Assembly (NCBI RefSeq): GCF_036226685.1
Contig: NZ_CP109009.1
Span: forward strand, 6,723,501-6,787,500
Source of the DNA: Streptomyces sp. NBC_00690
GTDB taxonomy: Bacteria > Actinomycetota > Actinomycetes > Streptomycetales > Streptomycetaceae
Direction of reading: 5' to 3'
Length of the DNA stretch: 64,000 nt
Made by a program: the position numbers and the translations under genes. Shown here piece after piece: positions 42,587-50,903 of the stretch. How positions within the stretch are numbered: position 1 is the first letter of the stretch; every line of letters starts with the position of its first letter. The notes below the pieces were generated by a model, which made no database searches, was not told the DNA's origin, and saw only the letters and a program-made list of their open reading frames with translations.

Positions 42587-43999
42587 ATGGCACCCGCCGT
42601 CCCTGGCACTCTGGAGCGCCCGCACTTCATCGGCATCGGCGGCGCCGGGATGTCGGGCATCGCCAAGATCCTCGCCCAGCGGGGGGCCAAGGTCGCCGGC
42701 AGCGACGCCAAGGACTCGCCCACGGCAGAAGCCCTGCGCGCCCTCGGTGCGACCGTCCACATCGGCCACGCCCCTGCCCACCTCGCCGAGGACGCCAGCT
42801 GTGTCGTGGTCTCCAGCGCCATTCGCGCCGACAACCCCGAACTGGTGCGCGCCGGCGAGCTCGCCATTCCGGTGGTGCACCGCTCCGACGCCCTCGCCTC
42901 GGTCATGACCGGTCTGCGCTCCATCGCGGTGGCGGGCACCCACGGCAAGACCACCACCACGTCCATGCTGGCCGTCGCACTCTCCGGGCTCGACCTGGAC
43001 CCCTCGTACGCCATCGGCGGCGATCTGGAGGGCCCCGGGACGAACGCCGGCCACGGCAGCGGCGACATCTTCGTCGCCGAGGCGGACGAGAGCGACCGCA
43101 GCTTCCAGAAGTACGACCCCGAGGTCGCGATCGTCCTCAACGTGGAGCTGGACCACCACGCGAACTACGCCTCGATGGACGAGATCTACGAATCGTTCGA
43201 GACCTTCATCGGCAAGATCGTCCCGGGTGGCACCCTGGTGATCTCCGCCGACCAGCCGGGCGCGGTCGAACTGACCTCGCGGGTGCGCGACCGCTCCGGA
43301 CTCAACGTCGTCACCTACGGCGAGTCCGAGAACGCCGACGTACGCATCCACAAGATCACCCCGCGCGGGCTCACCAGCGAGGTCACGATCCTGCTGGCCG
43401 GCCGCTTCCTGACCTTCACCGTCTCCGTCCCCGGCCGGCACTACGCCAACAACGCGGTGGCCGCACTGGCGGCGGGCGTCGCCCTCGGTATCCCCGCGCA
43501 CAACCTCGCCTCGGCGATCGGCGGCTACACCGGGGTCAAGCGCCGGCTCCAGTTGAAGGGCGAGGCCGCGGGCGTCCAGGTCATCGACTCCTACGCCCAC
43601 CACCCGACCGAGATGACGGCCGACCTGGAGGCCATGCGCTCGGCCGTCGCCGCGGGCACCCGGCTCGTCGTCGTCTTCCAGCCGCACCTGTTCTCGCGCA
43701 CCCAGGAACTCGGCACCGAGATGGGACAGGCACTGGCCCTGGCCGACGCCTCCATCGTCCTGGACATCTATCCGGCGCGCGAAGACCCGATCCCGGGCGT
43801 CACCAGCGAGCTGATTGTCAATGCCGCACTGGCGGCGAGCGCCGCGGTCACCGCCGTCCACGACAAGGCGGCCGTCCCCGTGGCCGTCGCGGGAATGGTC
43901 AAGCCCGGTGATCTCGTTCTCACCATGGGCGCCGGAGACGTCACGGACCTCGGTCCGGCGATCCTGGCGCATCTGACGCACTCGGGCCCGGCGAACTGA
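42587..43999 (+). CDS. murC: UDP-N-acetylmuramate--L-alanine ligase
   Basis: A 470-aa cytosolic Mur ligase that adds L-Ala to UDP-MurNAc, first peptide step of peptidoglycan synthesis. FIGIGGAGMSGIA (UDP-binding, 14-26), VAGTHGKTTTTSML (P-loop, about 118), EADESDRSF, NVELDHHANY and DSYAHHPTEM are diagnostic of MurC. ATG 42587 has GGGGAG upstream. It lies outside the division/cell-wall cluster here and is followed by msrB after 12 bases. Confidence 0.96.
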   Translation: MAPAVPGTLERPHFIGIGGAGMSGIAKILAQRGAKVAGSDAKDSPTAEALRALGATVHIGHAPAHLAEDASCVVVSSAIRADNPELVRAGELAIPVVHRSDALASVMTGLRSIAVAGTHGKTTTTSMLAVALSGLDLDPSYAIGGDLEGPGTNAGHGSGDIFVAEADESDRSFQKYDPEVAIVLNVELDHHANYASMDEIYESFETFIGKIVPGGTLVISADQPGAVELTSRVRDRSGLNVVTYGESENADVRIHKITPRGLTSEVTILLAGRFLTFTVSVPGRHYANNAVAALAAGVALGIPAHNLASAIGGYTGVKRRLQLKGEAAGVQVIDSYAHHPTEMTADLEAMRSAVAAGTRLVVVFQPHLFSRTQELGTEMGQALALADASIVLDIYPAREDPIPGVTSELIVNAALAASAAVTAVHDKAAVPVAVAGMVKPGDLVLTMGAGDVTDLGPAILAHLTHSGPAN

Positions 44000-44011
44000 G
44001 GGAGCCGCTTC

Positions 44012-44416
44012 ATGGCGTACGACATCGAGAAGCCCGACGAGCAGTGGCAGACGGAACTGAGCCCTGCCGAATTCCAGGTGCTCCGCAGGGCCGGCACGGA
44101 ACCGGCCTTCACCGGTGAGTACACGGACACGAAGACCGCAGGGGTGTACTCCTGTCGCGCGTGCGGTGCGGAGCTGTTCCGCTCCGACACCAAATTCGAG
44201 TCCCACTGCGGATGGCCGTCGTTCTTCGACCCCAAGGACACGGACGCGGTCGAACTGATCGAGGACCGGTCCCACGGGATGGCCCGCACCGAGGTGCGCT
44301 GCGCCCGCTGTGGATCGCACCTCGGCCATGTGTTCGCGGGGGAGGGGTATCCCACCCCGACCGACCAGCGGTACTGCATCAACAGCATTTCGCTGAAGCT
44401 GACGCCGGACGAGTGA
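44012..44416 (+). CDS. msrB: Peptide methionine-R-sulfoxide reductase
   Basis: A 134-aa MsrB that reduces R-methionine sulfoxide. Two zinc-binding CxxC (YSCRACG and VRCARCGSHLGHVF), HCGWPSFFDP, and the catalytic Cys in QRYCINSISL. Normal length, no fusion to MsrA. Follows murC by 12 bases with GGGAG before ATG 44012, so likely the same transcript, which ends at the hairpin 44451-44484. Confidence 0.95.
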   Translation: MAYDIEKPDEQWQTELSPAEFQVLRRAGTEPAFTGEYTDTKTAGVYSCRACGAELFRSDTKFESHCGWPSFFDPKDTDAVELIEDRSHGMARTEVRCARCGSHLGHVFAGEGYPTPTDQRYCINSISLKLTPDE

Positions 44417-44450
44417 TCGGATGGCCCCCGGGCCCTCCCGGCGCGTCCGG

Positions 44451-44484
44451 AACCGCACCCCGTCCGCAGCGATCGGGTGCGGTT
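44451..44484 (+). terminator. Terminator after msrB
   Basis: AACCGCACCC (44451-44460) pairs with GGGTGCGGTT (44475-44484), 14-base loop; closes the murC-msrB unit. Confidence 0.7.
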
Positions 44485-44607
44485 CGGCCCCCTGCGTAGG
44501 GGCCCCACCGGCGATCGGCACCTGCGTCCCGTCGGGAGTCATGCGTGTCGGAGTCATACGTAACACCTCTGGGGCTCGGGAGGGTGCGCATGCGTGACAA
44601 TGTCCCC

Positions 44608-45231
44608 ATGCGCACCGTCCCAACCCCCTTGCTGGCCCGGGCCCGAGCCCTGGCGGTGCCCGGAACACGGCGGCTGTTGGGGATCGCCGGAGCCCCGGGA
44701 TCGGGAAAGTCCACGCTCGCCGCCCGCCTCGTCGAGGCCCTCGACGGCCGGGCCGCCCTTGTACCCATGGACGGATTCCACCTCGCCCAGGCGGAACTGC
44801 TCCGGTTGGGCCGTGCCGGACGCAAGGGCGCGCCCGACACCTTCGACGCCGATGGATACCTCGCGCTCCTGACCCGACTGCGCACCCCCACGCCGGCCTC
44901 CACCGTCTATGCCCCGGCCTTCGACCGAAGGCTGGAGGAGCCCGTCGCCGGCAGCATCCCCGTCGATCCGGACGTGCCACTGGTCATCACCGAGGGGAAC
45001 TACCTCCTGTACGACGAAGGCCCCTGGGCGGCGGTCCGTCCCCTGCTCGATGACGTCTGGTTCCTGGAACTGGACGACCAGGTGCGCCACCGGCGGTTGA
45101 TCGGCCGACATGTGCGCCACGGGAAGGAACACCCCGCCGCCGAGCGCTGGGTGCGCGGGTCCGACGAGTCCAACGCCCGACTGGTCGCCCCGGGGCGGGA
45201 CCGCGCCGACCTGATCGTGTCGATGGACTGA
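44608..45231 (+). CDS. P-loop nucleoside/pantothenate-kinase-like protein
   Basis: A 207-aa kinase of the uridine kinase/pantothenate kinase superfamily: GIAGAPGSGKSTLAARL (Walker A), ALVPMDGFHLAQ, YAPAFDRRLEEPVAG, VITEGNYLLYDE and the lid RRLIGRHVRHGKEHPAAERWV. Relatives include fructokinase-like and YggC/YfdG-type nucleoside kinases; substrate unknown. ATG 44608 fits a leaderless start, GACAAT at 44596-44601; ATG 44590, 18 bases earlier, has GGGAGGG upstream and is a real alternative. Confidence 0.8.
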   Translation: MRTVPTPLLARARALAVPGTRRLLGIAGAPGSGKSTLAARLVEALDGRAALVPMDGFHLAQAELLRLGRAGRKGAPDTFDADGYLALLTRLRTPTPASTVYAPAFDRRLEEPVAGSIPVDPDVPLVITEGNYLLYDEGPWAAVRPLLDDVWFLELDDQVRHRRLIGRHVRHGKEHPAAERWVRGSDESNARLVAPGRDRADLIVSMD

Positions 45232-45545
45232 CGGTCGGGGAGCGGGGCAGCACGGCCATCGGCATCCGATCCATCGGTGGACGCGCCCGGCCTCGCCATC
45301 GGTGTTCGACGCCCGACGTCGCGATCAACGCCCGGCCTCACGGTGCCGATCCCCCCGCCCAAGCCCGTAGAGCCGCCTCTTGATTCCGACGCAGGCCCGT
45401 TTCCCCGTGCCCGGCACCCGTGGTGAGTAGCCGTGATGACACCCTCTGCGATGAGGGGTGTCAGTCGCGGTGGGTAGGCTCGAAAGCGGGCAGGGATCGG
45501 CGCAGGAGCGCAGGTGGGTGGAGCGTCGGATGAAAGGCGGTTGAT
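45232..45545. other. Gap before the conserved protein at 45546
   Basis: A 314-base gene-free region. It repeats ACGCCCGGCCTC-like runs around 45282-45336, has an imperfect inverted repeat at 45437-45463 and a TAGGCT -10-like hexamer at 45475-45480, probably the promoter of the next gene with the inverted repeat as its operator. Confidence 0.45.
45437..45463. promoter_or_regulatory. Inverted repeat near a TAGGCT promoter element
   Basis: TGACACCCTC (45437-45446) faces GAGGGGTGTCA (45453-45463) with one bulged base and a 6-base loop, 12 bases before TAGGCT (45475-45480). The position over the -35 region suggests a repressor site. Confidence 0.4.
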
Positions 45546-46496
45546 GTGGGGTTGTTCCGGCGAGGGCCGAAGCGGGATCGACAGGATGCACCCCGGGACG
45601 CCGAGTTTCCCTACTTTTCCGTCGATGAGGGCGCTCGATTCCGTGGGCAGGTGCGCGAGGCGTTCGCCGAGCAGGGGTTGGAAGTGACGGTCTTCGCGGA
45701 TGCCGTGACCGACAGTGCGGGCCGTCAGTTCGGTCTGGCCAATCTCGCCGCCGTACTGCACAACGACGATCGGGGTCCGCGCTCCTGGCCGGAGTTGGTC
45801 CGCAGACACGTCGGCATGGTGTTGCGGACGATGGACGCGCCCTCGGCGCTCGACACGCTCCCCACCGAACAGATCCGGGCCCAGCTCTACCCCAGGGTGC
45901 TGGGCGCCGACGGCTTCGACCCGCGGAACTTCGCGTATGCGCGGGCGCTCGCCCCCGGACTCCACGAGATCATCGCGCTGGACCTTCCCGAGAGCGTCAT
46001 GATGCTCACCGACGAGGCGCTCGAACCCCTCGGTGACCTTCCCTATCTGCGGGAACAGGCCCTCTACAACCTCCGCGGACTGCCCATCGAAGCCCATGAG
46101 ACCGTCAAGGGCGATGACGGCATGCGCTTCGAGGTCATCCTCGGTGACTCCTTCTACACGGCGAGTCGGGTGCTGGCCCTAGAGAGCGTGGTCCGTGAGG
46201 TGACCGGAGACACCCTCACGGGCGACGGCGCGTTGGTGGCGATGCCCTTCCGCCATCAGTTGGCCTTCCACGTCATCCGGGACACCCGGGTGATCCCGGC
46301 ACTCAATGCCATGGCTTCCTTCGCCGCCTCCGGGTTCACGGACACGCCCGGTGCGATCAGCCCCTATGTCTACTGGTGGCACGACGGTGTGCTCACCCAG
46401 CTCAGCGACCGCGAGGAGGACGGCGACGGACTGCGGATCGTCGTCGGCGAGGAGTTCCGGGCGCTGCTGGAGCGACTGGTGGCCGACGACGACTGA
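45546..46496 (+). CDS. Conserved actinobacterial protein of unknown function
   Basis: A 316-aa soluble protein without a domain I can name. It begins MGLFRRGPKRDRQD, then VTVFADAVTDSAGRQFGLANLA, GPRSWPELVRRHV, RNFAYARALAPGLHEIIALDLPESV and FHVIRDTRVIPALNAM. The charged basic start and the block 'YAR.LAPGL.e.lalD.P..V' are regular in Streptomyces from memory. GTG 45546; an out-of-frame ATG at 45544 overlaps it. No link to neighbours is evident. Confidence 0.65.
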   Translation: MGLFRRGPKRDRQDAPRDAEFPYFSVDEGARFRGQVREAFAEQGLEVTVFADAVTDSAGRQFGLANLAAVLHNDDRGPRSWPELVRRHVGMVLRTMDAPSALDTLPTEQIRAQLYPRVLGADGFDPRNFAYARALAPGLHEIIALDLPESVMMLTDEALEPLGDLPYLREQALYNLRGLPIEAHETVKGDDGMRFEVILGDSFYTASRVLALESVVREVTGDTLTGDGALVAMPFRHQLAFHVIRDTRVIPALNAMASFAASGFTDTPGAISPYVYWWHDGVLTQLSDREEDGDGLRIVVGEEFRALLERLVADDD

Positions 46497-46579
46497 GGGC
46501 CGCATCCGCGGTGGGTCCCGGGGCCGATGCCCGGCGGTGCGCGGTCGCGTCCCCTGCCGGGCGGGGGGAGTATGGGCTC

Positions 46580-47704
46580 ATGTCCACCACGCCCGCGCCC
46601 TTCACCGCAGCCGACTACCGGGCCCGGATGGCGCGCGCCGCCCGAGCCGCCGCGGACGCGGGACTCGCCGGTGTGCTGGTCGCGCCCGGCCCCGATCTGG
46701 TCCACCTCACCGGCTACCGGCCCACGGCGGCCACCGAGCGGCTCACCGTCCTCGTCCTGCGGGACGGCCGGGATCCGGTGCTGGTCGTCCCCACGCTGGA
46801 AGCTCCCGATGCCGAGCAGGCCGCGGGTGCCGCGGCGCTCACCCTGCGGGACTGGACCGACGGCCACGACCCGTATGCCGTGACCGCCCCGCTGCTGGTG
46901 TCCGACGGCAGGTTCGCCGTCAGCGACAACACCTGGGCGATGCATCTCCTCGGTCTTCAACAACTCCTGCCGGCCAGTTCCTACATCGCCCTGACCGAGG
47001 TACTGCCCATGCTGCGGGCCGTCAAGGACGCCCATGAGCTGGAACGGCTCGCCGCGGCTGGCGCAGCGGCCGACGCCACCTATGAAGAGATCATCAAGGT
47101 CCCGTTCGCCGGCCGCAGGGAGACCGAGGTCGCCGGCGACCTCGCCGACCTGCTGCGGCAGTTCGGCCACTCCCAGGTCGACTTCACCGTCGTCGGTTCC
47201 GGCCCCAACGGAGCCAACCCCCACCACGAGGCATCGGACCGGACCATCGACGTCGGCGACATGGTCGTCCTCGACTTCGGCGGCCTCAAACACGGGTACG
47301 GCTCCGACACCACCCGCACGGTGCACGTCGGCGAGCCGTCCCCAGCCGAGCAGCACATCCACGACGTCGTACGGGAGGCACAGGAGGCGGGCTTCGCGGC
47401 GGTGCGCCCCGGGGTCGCCTGCCAGGAGGTGGACCGGGCCGCCCGCGAGATCATCGAAGAGGCGGGATACGGAGACCTGTTCATCCACCGCACGGGCCAC
47501 GGCATCGGGGTCACCACCCATGAGCCGCCCTACATGATCGAGGGTGAGGAACAGCCCCTCGTACCCGGGATGTGTTTCTCCGTGGAGCCCGGAATCTACC
47601 TTCCGGGCCGGTTCGGGGTCCGTATCGAGGACATCGTCACGGTGACGGACGACGGCGGGCGCCGACTGAACAACACCGACCATGCGATGGCGATCGTCGG
47701 CTGA
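46580..47704 (+). CDS. Xaa-Pro aminopeptidase/dipeptidase, M24 family
   Basis: A 374-aa metallopeptidase. The creatinase-like N-terminal half is followed by the pita-bread domain with metal ligands in VVLDFGGLKHGY (Asp), YGSDTTRTV (Asp), HRTGHGIGV (His), FSVEPGIYLPG (Glu) and VRIEDIVTV (Glu). Cleaves the bond before or after proline in short peptides. ATG 46580 has a GGGGAG run upstream; ATG 46572 is out of frame. Ends in a strong bidirectional terminator. Confidence 0.92.
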   Translation: MSTTPAPFTAADYRARMARAARAAADAGLAGVLVAPGPDLVHLTGYRPTAATERLTVLVLRDGRDPVLVVPTLEAPDAEQAAGAAALTLRDWTDGHDPYAVTAPLLVSDGRFAVSDNTWAMHLLGLQQLLPASSYIALTEVLPMLRAVKDAHELERLAAAGAAADATYEEIIKVPFAGRRETEVAGDLADLLRQFGHSQVDFTVVGSGPNGANPHHEASDRTIDVGDMVVLDFGGLKHGYGSDTTRTVHVGEPSPAEQHIHDVVREAQEAGFAAVRPGVACQEVDRAAREIIEEAGYGDLFIHRTGHGIGVTTHEPPYMIEGEEQPLVPGMCFSVEPGIYLPGRFGVRIEDIVTVTDDGGRRLNNTDHAMAIVG

Positions 47705-47710
47705 ACCGGA

Positions 47711-47756
47711 CGGTGTCGGGGCGGCCCCCGGATGCTGCCGGGCCGCCCCGACACCG
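47711..47756. terminator. Strong bidirectional terminator
   Basis: Perfect 17-bp stem, 47711-47727 pairing with 47740-47756 (CGGTGTCGGGGCGGCCC and complement), 12-base loop, between the convergent M24 peptidase and SDR genes. Confidence 0.92.
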
Positions 47757-47779
47757 CCCCGAAACCATCGCGCGGAACA

Positions 47780-48754
47780 CTACGCCCTGCTCGGCTGGAC
47801 CATCTTGCGCCCGGCCGAGACCCCGCCGTCCACGGACACCGAAGCGCCCGTCATATAGGCGAAGTCGTCCGACGCCAGCCCGAGGACGGCTCGGGCGATC
47901 TCGTCCGCCTCCGCCATGCGCTCCAGACCGTCGATGTTGAGCGGCCCGAACGCCGCCTTGTACTGCGCCCATCCCGTGTCGGGGATGCCAGCGGGGCGGA
48001 CGAAGGGCGTGTCCGTCGTCCCCGGCAGCAAGGCGTTGACCCGGATCCCGCTGGGCCCGTAGGCGAGGGCGGCGGCCTTCACGATGCCCTGGACGGCGCG
48101 TTTGCTCGCGGTGTACGCGGACCCGGTGGGCCGCGCCTGTTCGGCGGCCGACGACGAGGTGCAGATGATGACGCCGCGGCCCGCTTCGAGCATGTGGGGG
48201 ATCACGTACTTGATGGCGAGGAAGACCCCCCGGACATTGGTGGACTGCACGTCGTCCCACTCCTCGACGCTGAGTTCGTGGGGGAGCCGATTGCTGCCGA
48301 TGCCCGCGTTGTTGAACGCCACGTCGATGCGGCCGTACCGGTTCGCCACCTCGTCGACGAAGCTCCGCACCTGCTCGGGCACCCGGACGTCGGCCCGTAC
48401 GTAGAGGGCTTCGCCGCCCGCGGCCCGGATCTCCCGCTCCACCTGTCGTCCCAACTCCTCGCGCCTGCCGCAGAATCCGACCCGGGCGCCGGCCGCGGCG
48501 AACGCCTTTGCACTCGCCCTGCCGATGCCCGAGGTGGCGCCCGTGATGAGGACCGTCCTGTCCCGGAAACGGCCTCCACCGCGAGGCGCCCGTGGACTCG
48601 CCGCGGCCCGGGTCGCCCCTGCACCCGTGACACCCGCGACTCCCAGCGCCGCCGCGCCACCGATGAGGGACCTGCGTCCCACCGGGCCCACCGGGCCCGG
48701 GCGCTCTGCGGGGGTTGGGTTCTCCTGTGTACTCGTATGTGGTGTGGTGTTCAT
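47780..48754 (-). CDS. Short-chain dehydrogenase with Tat signal
   Basis: A 324-aa SDR. A twin-arginine-like signal (GRRSLIGGAAALGVAG, about 26-41) precedes the Rossmann domain: VLITGATSGIGRASAKAF (about 68-85), FNNAGIG, SSSSAAEQ and YTASKRAVQGIVKAAALAYG (catalytic Tyr and Lys), and VSVDGGVSAG. Export of an NAD(P)-dependent dehydrogenase is unusual, since the cofactor must be bound before Tat transport. ATG 48754; divergent from the histidine kinase, 130 bases between. Confidence 0.82.
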   Translation of the reverse strand: MNTTPHTSTQENPTPAERPGPVGPVGRRSLIGGAAALGVAGVTGAGATRAAASPRAPRGGGRFRDRTVLITGATSGIGRASAKAFAAAGARVGFCGRREELGRQVEREIRAAGGEALYVRADVRVPEQVRSFVDEVANRYGRIDVAFNNAGIGSNRLPHELSVEEWDDVQSTNVRGVFLAIKYVIPHMLEAGRGVIICTSSSAAEQARPTGSAYTASKRAVQGIVKAAALAYGPSGIRVNALLPGTTDTPFVRPAGIPDTGWAQYKAAFGPLNIDGLERMAEADEIARAVLGLASDDFAYMTGASVSVDGGVSAGRKMVQPSRA

Positions 48755-48871
48755 GGCACCGACCCTCGCAGGGCGCCGGGGCGAGCGGCTCCACCGTTCG
48801 GGCCGAGGTCGCGGCCAGTGGGAGGAGTCGCCTCCTCCCACGGCAGGACCCGGTGCCGCCCGTGCCCGCCC

Positions 48872-48877
48872 TATCGT
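48872..48877 (+). promoter_or_regulatory. Leaderless -10 hexamer TATCGT for the sensor kinase
   Basis: TATCGT ends 7 bases before GTG 48885 and no ribosome site lies between. Confidence 0.5.
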
Positions 48878-48884
48878 GGGGCGG

Positions 48885-50219
48885 GTGAACCGCCCAAGGG
48901 TTGAGCTGGCGTTCGACGAGAGATTCGCTGTGCTGCGCGTCGTGGTGACCGGTGCCGCGCTGATCGGCAATGTGCTGCTGGTGGAGTCGGTGTCCGGCTG
49001 GCGGGAGTGGTGGCCTGCTGCGGTTGGCCTGCTGCTGAGCCTGATCGGTATCCGCTGGGCGCTTGCGGCGCTGCTCGCGCAGTCGTGCCTGCTCATGGCT
49101 GCGCACGCGCTGGGCTCGGAGGTGGTTCCCGCGCTGAAGGTGCTCGCCGCCATCACCCTCTTCGAGTTGGCCCTGCGCCACCGGGGCGCCCGGCTGGTCG
49201 TCGGCACGATGGCCCTGGCCGCCGCGGTGGCCGCCAACCGGTGGGCGGACCTGCCGCAGGAACTCCCCACGGTCCTCTACAAGATGGGGATCGTCGCCGG
49301 GGTGCCGCTCCTGATGGGCTCCTACGTACGGGTCGCCCGCGATGCCGCCGAGCAGGCCCGCGACCGGACCCGGCAGGAGGAGCAGCGCCAGGAGGAGCGG
49401 CTGTTGGCCGTTCGGGCCGCCGAACGCACCGCGATCGCACGGGAGTTGCACGATCTGGTGGCGCACCATGTGTCGTCCATGGTGTTGCGCGTCGGGGTGG
49501 CCCGGCATGTCATCCTCGACGCACGGACACCCCACACCACGGAGTGCGTCCCGGTGCCCTCGGGCCCGAATTCCACCACTAGGACGAGCGAAAGCCGCGC
49601 CGGAGCAGGCGCAGAACCCGCCACAGCCACCGGTTCAGGCACCGGCACGGCGATGGGGAGCTCACCCGTGGACCCGAGGATCGTGGAGGTCTTCGACGAC
49701 CTCCACACCAGCGGCAGCGCAGCCCTCGCGGACCTCAGACGTCTGGTCGCGGTGCTGCGCGATCCCGACGGTGTGGAACGCGGAGACGCCACCGTCGTCA
49801 CGCCCGGATCGCTGACCGCCGCCCTGGAAGCGGTGGTGGCCCGCAGCGGACCCACCGGATTGGCCGTCGACGCCACGCTGGACCCGGCCGTCGCCCGGCT
49901 GGACGTGGTCCGCGGGCTCGCCGTGCTCCGACTCGTCCAGGAGGGCCTGGCCAACGCAGCCCGGCACGCCGGGCCGGGAGCACGCGCGAAGTTGACCGTA
50001 CGGATGGCTGACGACGGGGCCGCGCTCATCACCGTCCAGGACGACGGCCCCACCGATGGGGGACCGCCTGCGGCGCACACGGACGGGCACGGGCTGATCG
50101 GCATGCGGGAGCGCGTGGAACTCCTGGGCGGACGCTTGGACGCCGGCCCCTCGGGCACCGGTTGGCGCCTCGCAGCCGAACTGCCACCGCCCGCACCGGA
50201 ACGGGAGCCGCGCCGATGA
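48885..50219 (+). CDS. Sensor histidine kinase (HisKA_3 / NarL-partner type)
   Basis: A 444-aa kinase. Five or so membrane helices fill residues 15-150, then a charged coiled coil, the H-box AIARELHDLVAHHVSSMVLR (phospho-acceptor His) and a C-terminal ATPase with LRLVQEGLANAARHAGPGA, VQDDGP and GHGLIGMRERVELLGG. An insertion of about 60 low-complexity residues (Thr/Ser/Ala/Gly) splits the helical domain after the H-box. Overlaps the response regulator by 4 bases (ATGA), an obligate two-component pair. Signal unknown. Confidence 0.9.
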   Translation: MNRPRVELAFDERFAVLRVVVTGAALIGNVLLVESVSGWREWWPAAVGLLLSLIGIRWALAALLAQSCLLMAAHALGSEVVPALKVLAAITLFELALRHRGARLVVGTMALAAAVAANRWADLPQELPTVLYKMGIVAGVPLLMGSYVRVARDAAEQARDRTRQEEQRQEERLLAVRAAERTAIARELHDLVAHHVSSMVLRVGVARHVILDARTPHTTECVPVPSGPNSTTRTSESRAGAGAEPATATGSGTGTAMGSSPVDPRIVEVFDDLHTSGSAALADLRRLVAVLRDPDGVERGDATVVTPGSLTAALEAVVARSGPTGLAVDATLDPAVARLDVVRGLAVLRLVQEGLANAARHAGPGARAKLTVRMADDGAALITVQDDGPTDGGPPAAHTDGHGLIGMRERVELLGGRLDAGPSGTGWRLAAELPPPAPEREPRR

Positions 50220-50878
50220 TCGGTCTGCTCGTGGTCGACGACCAGCAACTCGTCCGCATGGGCCTGCGCATGCTCTTCGAGCAGGCGGTCGACATCGAGA
50301 TCCTGGGCGAGGCGGGCAGCGGCGCCGAAGGCGTGCGGTTGGCCGCCCACCTGACGCCCGACGTCGTCCTCATGGACCTGCGGATGCCCGGCATGGATGG
50401 CATCACGGCCACCCAGCGCATCCTGGCGGCCCGGCCCGCCACCCGGGTCGTCGCCCTGACCACCTTCGACGACGACGACCACCTCTATCCGGCCCTGGCC
50501 GCGGGAGCCTGCGGATTCCTCGTCAAGGACACCCCGCCGGCCGAACTGCTCGACGGAGTGCGCAGGGCCGCCGCAGGGGAGGCACCCTTCAGCCGGGCGG
50601 TGCTGGGCCGGTTGGTCACCCGGGCGGTCCACATCACGCACACCGCCCGCGAAGACGGCCCCGACCTGCTGACCCGGCAGCTCACCCCGCGGGAACGCGA
50701 GGTGCTCGCCCTGGTCGGAGCCGGACTGGCGAACAAGGACATCGCCGACCGGCTGCATCTGGGGGTGACGACCGTGAAGACCCATATCGCCAACCTGATG
50801 GCGAAGACGGGTCGGGACAACCGCATCCGCCTGGCCGTGCTCGCCGTCCGTGCGGGCATCGTGGCGGAGCCGGAGTGA
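50216..50878 (+). CDS. NarL/LuxR-type response regulator
   Basis: A 220-aa partner of the upstream kinase. Receiver: LLVVDDQQLVRMG (acidic pair), VVLMDLRMPGMDGI (phospho-Asp about 54), LTTF and GFLVKDTPP (Lys). C-terminal LuxR HTH: LTPREREVLALVGAGLANKDIA and LGVTTVKTHIANLMAKTGR. Start ATG 50216 overlaps the kinase stop. Ends 25 bases from the convergent treZ stop, with no room for a strong terminator. Confidence 0.93.
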   Translation: MIGLLVVDDQQLVRMGLRMLFEQAVDIEILGEAGSGAEGVRLAAHLTPDVVLMDLRMPGMDGITATQRILAARPATRVVALTTFDDDDHLYPALAAGACGFLVKDTPPAELLDGVRRAAAGEAPFSRAVLGRLVTRAVHITHTAREDGPDLLTRQLTPREREVLALVGAGLANKDIADRLHLGVTTVKTHIANLMAKTGRDNRIRLAVLAVRAGIVAEPE

Positions 50879-50903
50879 GAGCCGACCGGGTCAAGGGCGT
50901 TCA

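Noticed and set aside
42410..44980. An 856-codon minus-strand frame opposite murC and msrB
   Set aside because: Antisense of two clear enzymes; no motifs.
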